This document shows, piece after piece, positions 1-5,188 of a DNA stretch of 5,188 bases (the stretch's first letter is position 1; the number at the start of each line of letters is the position of its first letter). The DNA comes from an uncultured Methylococcaceae bacterium (GTDB taxonomy: Bacteria; Pseudomonadota; Gammaproteobacteria; Methylococcales; Methylomonadaceae), in assembly GCA_903939355.1 (NCBI GenBank), contig CAJAHC010000648.1:1-5188 (forward strand). Reading direction: 5' to 3'. The position numbers were made by a program, and so were the translations under genes. The notes beneath the pieces were generated by a model. The model had not been told where the DNA came from and did no database searches. It saw nothing but the letters and a program-made list of their open reading frames with translations.

Positions 1-208
1 ATGGCATACCTTCTTCAAGCGCTCGGGCTTGGATATCCATCAAATCTGGAGAAGAAAGACGAATATTGACCCGCTTTTCCTTAAGAAAAGTAGCAGAAAC
101 TGCCGCTTTAAATTTAGTTAACTCAACTTTTGAAGGGGAGATCGACTTTAACTCCCCCTTTTCATAGGCAACCAAAACTTCTTGTTCAAAATCATCAAGT
201 TTATTCAT
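1..208 (-). CDS. CopG/BrnA-like ribbon-helix-helix antitoxin, 3' end cut by window edge
   Basis: This is the N-terminal 69 codons of a small protein that runs off the window at position 1. It is predicted to be the antitoxin of the preceding BrnT-like toxin: it would bind and neutralise the toxin and, as is known for this family, repress its own promoter as a DNA-binding dimer. The visible protein starts MNKLDDFEQEVLVAYEKGEL, an acidic N-terminal region typical of the family. Around residues 44-69 comes the ribbon-helix-helix start: a basic stretch KEKR, the beta strand VNIRLS (47-52), then the first helix (SPDLMDIQARALEEG). The second helix should lie beyond the edge. The ATG at 206-208 overlaps the toxin stop within ATGAATAA, an 8 bp overlap that implies translational coupling. 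Toxin-before-antitoxin order is the usual order of BrnTA operons. The family call is by recognition of motifs and context, and CopG-type antitoxin is the safer name. Confidence 0.82.
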   Translation of the reverse strand, partial: MNKLDDFEQEVLVAYEKGELKSISPSKVELTKFKAAVSATFLKEKRVNIRLSSPDLMDIQARALEEGMP

Positions 209-488
209 TTATAGTATTCCTATTCAAGTAATCTCTGGTTGCCTTTCTGCTTGGAATAACCGTCTTCAAGAAAAAATAATCAGATTCTTCAATAAAAGGC
301 ACCAAGTAAACATAACCATCAAATGCTACAACTAGGACAGATTGATTTGGATATTTTTCCATATTCGGATGCCGTAACACATCCAGCAAACCATCCGACT
401 CAATTGCAAGCGTAATTATCTCAAATGAGATGTTTCGCTCGATTTTTAAAGCCTCATTTTTATCGTGGTTCCAGCGAAAGGGTTTCAT
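201..488 (-). CDS. brnT: BrnT-like toxin of a type II toxin-antitoxin pair
   Basis: This is a predicted small ribonuclease toxin of the BrnT (DUF497, RelE-fold) family, which would inhibit growth by cleaving RNA when its antitoxin is lost. From the ATG at 488 the protein has 95 residues, a normal family length. It opens with MKPFRWNHDKNEALKIERN, matching the family pattern of an aromatic-x-W-(D/N) start, a D-K-N turn and a Lys/Arg-rich helix, then an SFE segment. The middle has beta strands (SVLVVAFDGYVYLVPF). The C-terminal part carries LKTVIPSRKATRDYL, where S-R-K-A-T is the most recognisable BrnT motif. An in-frame ATG at 524 would add 12 residues (MTIGTQKDKLCN). Neither start has a good ribosome binding site, and I chose 488 because family members normally begin directly at the aromatic-x-W segment. 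The stop lies inside the antitoxin start. The activity is known only from the family; the identification here comes from motifs plus the paired antitoxin. Confidence 0.82.
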   Translation of the reverse strand: MKPFRWNHDKNEALKIERNISFEIITLAIESDGLLDVLRHPNMEKYPNQSVLVVAFDGYVYLVPFIEESDYFFLKTVIPSRKATRDYLNRNTINE

Positions 489-524
489 ATTGCAGAGTTT
501 ATCTTTCTGTGTGCCTATTGTCAT

Positions 525-617
525 CTTTTTTAATCACAGACACCTCTAGTCGTATTTGATTAAGATCGGATTTATTAAACATTAGAATCAATTCTCTTTT
601 ATGCCAGCCAAGCTTTG
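525..617. other. Intergenic gap between outer membrane channel gene and toxin-antitoxin pair
   Basis: This AT-rich gap is 93 bp to the longer toxin start, or 129 bp to the preferred one. It must hold any toxin-antitoxin promoter and operator. The best promoter guess, on the minus strand, is a TCTAAT -10-like hexamer (586-581) with a TTGGCT -35-like element 19 bp upstream; the spacing is long and the match is weak. A short inverted repeat AGAAT-CA-ATTCT (584-595) abuts the -10-like element and could be part of an operator, but it is too short to claim. No RNA gene or further open frame is visible. Confidence 0.3.
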
Positions 618-625
618 TTAGCTGG
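604..625 (-). terminator. Weak hairpin at the end of the secretion operon (possible terminator)
   Basis: On the minus strand, CCAGC (625-621) pairs with GCTGG (608-604). The 12-nt loop contains a further CAA/TTG pairing. The stem overlaps the stop codon of the outer membrane channel gene. No T-run follows (CATAAAAGAG), so it does not look like a canonical intrinsic terminator. It could instead be an mRNA 3'-end stabilising stem or chance. Confidence 0.25.
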
Positions 626-1952
626 GTAACCCTTGTAACCATTGATTAACTTCAATCATGTTTTCGTCAGTGATCAAGCCAGTTGCTTTCATAAACCGTA
701 TTTTTTGTTTTATATATTCGTATCGTACTTGCGCTAATTCACGCAACACTCTGTATTCAAGTTGTAAGCCATATAAAATATCGGCCATTGATTCTTCACC
801 GTATTCAAACGCTTTTTCTAATGCTTGTCTGGATTTAACTGCAGAATCCAGAGCCTTTCGCGTCGCAGCAATACGATCAACACTGTTATTGGTACTCATA
901 TAAGAGTCAGTGGTCTCCTTAATCAAAAAACGAATCTTTGCTTCATTTTCAGCTTGAGTGCTTGACAGTTCATGCTTTGCTTTATTCATTTGGCTCGTCA
1001 TTACACCACCAGAAAATAGTGGGATGTTAACGTTAATGGCGCCTACCGTTACATCATATTGATTTGCCGCCGTACTTTGATACCCCTGGTTAGATGAAAG
1101 ATAAGACATTTGCATATCTACAACCGGAAGATGTCTTGATTTGTAGACGTCCACATTAGAACTGGCTGCTTCTATTGCTTTTATTTGAGCAGCCAAGGTC
1201 GGATTTTCACTTCTTGAGACCGCAATCCAATCGTCCAATTTACCTTCAAGCTTGATGAAGTTAATCTCTTTACGTAATTTATGAAGCTTTCCAGGCTCAA
1301 TATTAGTTAACTCCCTCAAACTTTGCTTAGCAATTACTACTAACGTTTCGGCCTCAATAACAGTCGCTTTTACTTGATCCAGTCTTGCCTCTATTTCATA
1401 CACGTCAGTGATTAAGACTATGTGTTTAGCATATAGCTTTTGTGCTTGCTGCAATTCCTTTTGCATGGTTTCTGCTTCCGCCTTAAGATAAAAAAGATCA
1501 TCTTCTGCAAACAATATATTGAAATATCTTTCAACGACCTTAAACATAAGCTCATGCAGTGTGGCAACTTGCTCTAAAGCATACTGATCTTTAGCTTGTT
1601 GAGACCTTCGCCACTCCCAAAATTTAGTAAAGTCAAGCAAGGATTGGCTTAAAGATACATTATAACGAGTGCCCTTATATTGTGTTGACAAATCAACTGC
1701 CTCGCTCATGTTAGGCGTCTTTCCGACTGTCTGATTGTTTTGAGACCAGTTGGTAGAGGCATTTATTTGCGGTAGCATTGCACCCAAAGCCACTCCCTTT
1801 TGATCCGTGCCAATTTCAACTTTGTAACCTGCCATTTGTAATTCCGGGTCAAATTCGAGTGCTTGTTGATACACAGTAAGCAAATCTTCTGCCTTGGCTG
1901 GACTCAGTTGTAGCAACAATAAACAGATAAGTAACCCGTAATTTTTTCTCAT
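618..1952 (-). CDS. TolC/PrtF-like outer membrane channel of type I secretion system
   Basis: This is the outer membrane component of the exporter. By family knowledge it forms a trimeric beta-barrel plus periplasmic alpha-helical tunnel that docks on the fusion protein and lets the substrate leave the cell without a periplasmic intermediate. The 444-residue length suits the type I secretion TolC family. A signal peptide is clear: basic MRKN, a Leu-rich core (7-16), and a likely signal peptidase I site after A-K-A at residue 21. The mature protein shows the internally repeated outer-membrane-efflux domain, about 24-220 and 235-430. Landmarks are ALEFDPELQMA (31-41), LPQINAS (60-66), SQSLLDF (102-108), the helix-tip segment ITDVYEIEARLDQ (181-193), the family motif IPLFSGG (310-316), and the second tip segment GEESMADILYG (385-395). 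The gene begins 7 bp after the fusion-protein stop. A modest AAGAG binding site sits 4 nt before the ATG and overlaps that gap. It completes an ABC-fusion protein-outer membrane gene order like prtDEF. Confidence 0.93.
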   Translation of the reverse strand: MRKNYGLLICLLLLQLSPAKAEDLLTVYQQALEFDPELQMAGYKVEIGTDQKGVALGAMLPQINASTNWSQNNQTVGKTPNMSEAVDLSTQYKGTRYNVSLSQSLLDFTKFWEWRRSQQAKDQYALEQVATLHELMFKVVERYFNILFAEDDLFYLKAEAETMQKELQQAQKLYAKHIVLITDVYEIEARLDQVKATVIEAETLVVIAKQSLRELTNIEPGKLHKLRKEINFIKLEGKLDDWIAVSRSENPTLAAQIKAIEAASSNVDVYKSRHLPVVDMQMSYLSSNQGYQSTAANQYDVTVGAINVNIPLFSGGVMTSQMNKAKHELSSTQAENEAKIRFLIKETTDSYMSTNNSVDRIAATRKALDSAVKSRQALEKAFEYGEESMADILYGLQLEYRVLRELAQVRYEYIKQKIRFMKATGLITDENMIEVNQWLQGLPS

Positions 1953-1959
1953 TGGACTC

Positions 1960-3291
1960 TTAATCTTCTATGAAGCCACGCGCAAAAGCATTGGTAACAG
2001 GCTGCATCAAATATTCAAAGACTGTACGTTCGCCGGTATTAATTAATACTTCAGCAGGCATTCCAGGCAGCAATTCCAGGCCATCTAACTTTTCATAACT
2101 ATCTGGGGTTAATTCAATAACCGCCTGATAGTAGGGCATACCTGTTTCCTCATGGGTTATTATGTCAGCTGACAAGTTGATTACCTTACCTTGCATTTTT
2201 GGTGTTACGGCCTGCTTAAAAGCACTAAATCTTACTTCACTCAACAATCCCACACGAACTCTATCAATATCCATAGGTGAAACTTGTGCGCTAATAATAA
2301 GCTCTTCTTTTTGGGGCACGATGTCTAGTATGGGTTTGCCTGGCGTAATTACACCGCCCACATTATGTACTGACAATCCTAAAACTTTGCCATTTGAAGG
2401 TGATTTAATTTCAGTTCTTGTGACTTTATCATTTGTTGCTATCAAGCGCTGATCTACATCATATAACTGATCTTGCACTTCACTATATTTACCAGCGACT
2501 TCTTCCTGAAATTTCTTTTGTAGCTGCAAAATTTGAAGTTTTGTTTCACCAATCTCCATTTCACTGCTCGCTATTTCAGCGCTTAAAGCCGCTACTTCAC
2601 CGGTATTTACAGCATAATTACGCTCGCTATCAAGGAGCCTTAATTTATTGGTGAAGCCTTCTGTCAGTAATTCTTTTAAATCGCTAACTTCCTCGCCATA
2701 TGACTTTATCAATTCTTGTTTGCTGGCGCGCTGTCCATGCAGCCCTTTTATTTTTGAACTTAGCTGACTTACTCGTTGATTTAACACTAAAATCTCTCCC
2801 TGATAAGATCTTTTTCTAGCGTTAAATATCTGATTTTCGCCCTGCCTTGCTTCAACTACATACTGATTGGACAAGTCTTGCAGATCAACAGGAAAATTTA
2901 TTTGATTGGCCTGATCTCTTTCTGCAGTTAGCCTAGCAAGATGGGCAGCTAAAGTAATGTGTTGACCACGAAGAATTTCCAACTGCGCTTTAACTTCGGT
3001 GCCATCCAGTATCAGTAAAACATCACCTGCTTTTACAACATCACCATCTTTAGCCAGTAGTTTACTGACAATGCCACCATCTAAATGCTGCACGGTTTTG
3101 TGATGCGATTTTACCGTGACGTAACCTGGCGCTAAGGCAGAGCTATCAATAGGTGCAAAATAGCCCCAGGTTCCCAACACACCGAACATAGCGGCTAAAA
3201 TAATAATACCGATCTGCCGTATTGAGCGATCATCAGTGACCACCAACAGCCCATCTTGAGTGAAACAAGGCAAGTCTTTATCCTTCATCAT
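1960..3291 (-). CDS. HlyD/PrtE-family membrane fusion (adaptor) protein of type I secretion system
   Basis: This is the periplasmic adaptor that links the ABC transporter in the inner membrane to the TolC-like channel. It has 443 residues, normal for the type I secretion HlyD family. The layout is a short cytoplasmic N-terminus (1-24), one membrane anchor (about 26-46, IGIIILAAMFGVLGTWGYF), then the family APIDSSALAPGYV segment. The first half of a biotinyl/lipoyl-like domain follows (about 62-97, with HLDGGIVSKLLAKDGDVVKAGD). A long coiled-coil hairpin runs from about 100 to 290, rich in Leu, Glu, Lys and Gln. The second lipoyl half covers about 294-325 (IKSPSNGKVLGL, GGVITPGKPILDIVP). A beta-barrel region leads to the C-terminal hallmark LPGMPAEVLINTGERTVFEY (408-427), followed by a short basic-acidic tail. 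The start ATG overlaps the ABC stop as TAATG, with no visible ribosome binding site, so translation is probably coupled. A second ATG immediately follows and would remove only one residue. Confidence 0.94.
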   Translation of the reverse strand: MMKDKDLPCFTQDGLLVVTDDRSIRQIGIIILAAMFGVLGTWGYFAPIDSSALAPGYVTVKSHHKTVQHLDGGIVSKLLAKDGDVVKAGDVLLILDGTEVKAQLEILRGQHITLAAHLARLTAERDQANQINFPVDLQDLSNQYVVEARQGENQIFNARKRSYQGEILVLNQRVSQLSSKIKGLHGQRASKQELIKSYGEEVSDLKELLTEGFTNKLRLLDSERNYAVNTGEVAALSAEIASSEMEIGETKLQILQLQKKFQEEVAGKYSEVQDQLYDVDQRLIATNDKVTRTEIKSPSNGKVLGLSVHNVGGVITPGKPILDIVPQKEELIISAQVSPMDIDRVRVGLLSEVRFSAFKQAVTPKMQGKVINLSADIITHEETGMPYYQAVIELTPDSYEKLDGLELLPGMPAEVLINTGERTVFEYLMQPVTNAFARGFIED

Positions 3292-5036
3292 TAGGACAAA
3301 GAAGAACCCACCGGCGAACTCGGTGATGGAGGCGAATGATTAGCTTGCGTAGCCACTACTTGTTGCTGCTGCAAATGCGCTATAACCTCATCTTTAGGGC
3401 CATAGACAGAAACCAGTCCCTCATTAAGAATCAACAGCTTATCAACATGGGCAAGCACATTATTTCGATGAGTAATTACAATTACTGTCACCTTTCTCTG
3501 TTTTAATAATTGAATCGCCTGACCTAAGGAAAATTCGCCTTGCTCATCGAGATTAGAGTTTGGTTCATCTAAAACTACAATAACAGGGTCGCCATAAAGC
3601 GCTCGAGCTAAACCTATACGTTGGCGCTGACCCCCTGATAAATTACCGCCATTAGCGCCAATATGCGTATCATAACCTTGTGAGAGCTTTAAAATAAGGC
3701 TGTGAACATCAGCCATTTTAGCGGCAGCCACCACTTTTTCCGGATTTACCTCGCCCAAACGGGCTATATTTTCGCTTACAGTCCCCTCAAAAAGCTCTAT
3801 ATCTTGTGGCAAATAACCTATATAGGGACCAATCTCATGACGATTCCAAGCAAACACCTCCGCTCCATCGAGACGAATTTTTCCACTCGATGCTGGCCAA
3901 ATACCTAATAAAGCACGTGCGAAGGTAGATTTACCAGCTCCACTGGGGCCTACAATACCAACAACATCACCTTTAGCGATGGTTAAACTAATGCCCTTCA
4001 GAACAGCCACTTTTGCGCCCGGTGGAATAACCACCGCTGAATCAAATTGAAAACAACCTTCTGGAGCAGGCAATGGCATCTTTTCTGGGTCGACTGGGAT
4101 TTGATGAAGCATCTCATTGAGGCGATGATATTGATCACGCGCACCAATAAAGCCTTTCCACGAGCCAATCATCATATCGATAGGAGCCAATGCTCTGCCT
4201 AATAAAACAGAACCAGCCAGCATGAGGCCTCCGGTGATTTCATTTTCTATTACTAGATAAGCACCCAGGGCTAAAATAAGCGATTGCGAGGACAATCGAA
4301 TGACTTTTGATAACCCACTAATTAAACCCGCACGAGAACTGGCAGCGGCTTGTAGGATTAATACGTGACGAGAACCCTCTAACCAGCGCGCTTGAATAGC
4401 CTGTAGCATACCCATGGACTCAATGACTTCGGCATTTCGAAGGTTTTTATTAACCAAATTGCGTCCTGCAATAGCTAAGGCATTAGCCTCACCTAACAAT
4501 TTGGCGGTTGATTTTTCTTGAACAAACGCAATGAAAATAAGAAAAATAGCTGTTGCAATAGCCGCCCAACCAAAATAAGGATGAAAAATAAACATGACAC
4601 CAATGTAGATAGGAATCCACGGCACATCAAAAAATGCAAATAAACCATTACCGGTCATAAATTGCCGTAAAGCTGTTAAATCATCTAAGGCTTGAGAAGA
4701 GGCCTTTTGGCCACCTGAATAAAGGGCTTGTTTATAAGTGACTTGAAACAGTCGCTCGTTGAGGAGAGTTTCAAGGCGTGATGAAACTCTAACTAATATC
4801 TGCGAACGTACCCATTCCAAGGCACCTAAGGTTAAAAATAAGACCAACATAATCAAAGTTAACATCAGTAATGTCGAATGATTACCTGTTGGGACTACCC
4901 GGTCATAGAGTTGCAACATATATATCGTGGGGACAAGTTGCAATATATTAATAACCATACTAAAAATGGCTGCCCAGATAAAAGCATCTTTACAACGTGT
5001 TAATGCAACTTCTAAATCTGATTGATTGACCTTCAT
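3291..5036 (-). CDS. PrtD-like type I secretion ABC permease/ATPase
   Basis: This inner-membrane engine of the exporter fuses a transmembrane domain to an ATPase. It would recognise the C-terminal signal of its substrate and drive export through the adaptor and channel. The length of 581 residues matches the PrtD/AprD class. There is no N-terminal peptidase or peptidase-like domain, which fits a substrate with an uncleaved C-terminal signal. Hydrophobic membrane segments lie near residues 18-40, 54-72, 133-152, 156-172, 249-264 and 268-285. The ATPase half has Walker A GPSGAGKST (363-371), the Q-loop in GYLPQDIELF (Q411), signature LSGGQRQR (466-473), Walker B VIVVLDE (485-491), the D-loop SNLD in DEPNSNLD (490-497), and switch His523 in ITHR. 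All key catalytic residues are present. GIW, RLDGA, GYLPQD and DEPNSNLD are typical of the PrtD subgroup. The tail from about 556 is a QQQQ run followed by a Ser/Pro-rich stretch of low complexity. The start has AGAAG four nt upstream and lies 25 bp after the substrate gene. Confidence 0.95.
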   Translation of the reverse strand: MKVNQSDLEVALTRCKDAFIWAAIFSMVINILQLVPTIYMLQLYDRVVPTGNHSTLLMLTLIMLVLFLTLGALEWVRSQILVRVSSRLETLLNERLFQVTYKQALYSGGQKASSQALDDLTALRQFMTGNGLFAFFDVPWIPIYIGVMFIFHPYFGWAAIATAIFLIFIAFVQEKSTAKLLGEANALAIAGRNLVNKNLRNAEVIESMGMLQAIQARWLEGSRHVLILQAAASSRAGLISGLSKVIRLSSQSLILALGAYLVIENEITGGLMLAGSVLLGRALAPIDMMIGSWKGFIGARDQYHRLNEMLHQIPVDPEKMPLPAPEGCFQFDSAVVIPPGAKVAVLKGISLTIAKGDVVGIVGPSGAGKSTFARALLGIWPASSGKIRLDGAEVFAWNRHEIGPYIGYLPQDIELFEGTVSENIARLGEVNPEKVVAAAKMADVHSLILKLSQGYDTHIGANGGNLSGGQRQRIGLARALYGDPVIVVLDEPNSNLDEQGEFSLGQAIQLLKQRKVTVIVITHRNNVLAHVDKLLILNEGLVSVYGPKDEVIAHLQQQQVVATQANHSPPSPSSPVGSSLS

Positions 5037-5042
5037 GTTCTT

Positions 5043-5070
5043 CTAAACAATAAAATACTCACTAAACAAT
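5043..5070. repeat. 9-bp direct repeat flanking the substrate-ABC gene junction
   Basis: CTAAACAAT occurs exactly at 5043-5051 and again at 5062-5070, 19 bp apart start to start. On the coding strand it reads ATTGTTTAG. The first copy forms the last two substrate codons plus its TAG stop, and the second lies just before the ABC start and includes the first bases of its AGAAG binding site. It may be a remnant of a small duplication, a regulator site, or chance in AT-rich DNA. Confidence 0.5.
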
Positions 5071-5188
5071 CACAAAATCGGTATAGTCAATATTGGTAGG
5101 ATGAGTAGTTACACCTATTAATGCTATTTGAATGGAGGCAGTTGCTCCACTTCCGTCAGCGTCATAAGAAAGCGCTCCCGAGCTTACA
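5062..5188 (-). CDS. C-terminal end of a probable RTX-type type I secretion substrate (5' part outside window)
   Basis: Only the last 41 codons and a TAG stop are in the window; the frame is open to the upper edge. The visible protein includes GALSYDADGSGATASIQIAL, then IGVTTHPTNIDYTDFVIV at the very end. Two features recall the tail of secreted RTX/calcium-binding proteins exported by PrtD-type systems: a G-x-L-x-YDADGSG block followed by an amphipathic strand, and a final Asp followed by four hydrophobic residues (DFVIV). In this class the last tens of residues act as an uncleaved export signal. The gene ends 25 bp before the ABC gene, on the same strand and with no terminator between, which strongly suggests it is the cognate cargo. 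What the protein does (protease, lipase, adhesin, S-layer or other) cannot be told, because no catalytic domain or GGxGxD repeats are in view. Confidence 0.78.
   Translation of the reverse strand, partial: VSSGALSYDADGSGATASIQIALIGVTTHPTNIDYTDFVIV

Noticed and set aside
551..559. Minus-strand AATACGACT resembling part of a T7 phage promoter
   Set aside because: It is only a partial match without the downstream promoter bases, and no phage genes are near; it is most likely chance.
624..632. GGGTAACCC short palindrome near the end of the channel gene
   Set aside because: It is explained by coding sequence (codons for Gly-Leu-Pro); it has no spacing or flanks suggesting a regulatory or attachment site.
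658..903. Plus-strand open frame of 81 codons
   Set aside because: It lies wholly antisense inside the TolC-like gene, has no recognisable domain, and the opposite strand is clearly coding.
2162..2654. Two overlapping plus-strand open frames (96 and 73 codons)
   Set aside because: Both are antisense to the well-supported fusion-protein gene and read as Ser/Thr/Leu-rich shadow sequence without motifs.
3702..3908. Plus-strand open frame of 68 codons
   Set aside because: It is antisense to the conserved ATPase domain of the ABC gene; no protein family features are seen.

Overview
The window is AT-rich bacterial DNA (roughly 40% GC by eye). It carries a tightly packed, entirely minus-strand gene series, read from high to low coordinates. 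The tripartite type I secretion genes and the signal-peptide-bearing TolC-like protein point to a Gram-negative bacterium. The protein families and base composition suit a low-GC proteobacterium, perhaps a gammaproteobacterium, but nothing here fixes genus or species.

Layout on the minus strand. (1) 5188-5062: the last 41 codons of a gene entering from beyond the window. Its C-terminal end resembles the uncleaved secretion signal of RTX-type proteins exported by type I systems. (2) 5036-3291: a PrtD-type ABC permease/ATPase. (3) 3291-1960: a HlyD/PrtE-type membrane fusion protein whose start overlaps the ABC stop by one base. (4) 1952-618: a TolC/PrtF-type outer membrane channel, 7 bp after the fusion protein. 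(5) A 93-129 bp gap (depending on which toxin start is used) with no convincing terminator. (6) 488-201: a BrnT-like ribonuclease toxin. (7) 208-1: its ribbon-helix-helix antitoxin, overlapping the toxin by 8 bp and cut by the window edge.

Genes 1-4 form a substrate plus exporter operon in the same order as classical protease exporters (prtDEF/aprDEF style). The substrate ends 25 bp before the ABC gene, so the exporter was probably built to secrete that protein. The ABC protein would recognise the C-terminal signal and power export, the fusion protein would span the periplasm, and the TolC-like trimer would form the outer-membrane exit. The toxin-antitoxin pair is a separate module that happens to follow in the same direction.

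There is no RNA gene, CRISPR array, insertion sequence or gene-free stretch over 300 bp. The four plus-strand open frames lie antisense inside the secretion genes and are not considered real. I see no wholly novel system here. The most informative item is the partly visible secreted substrate, whose main body lies outside the window.
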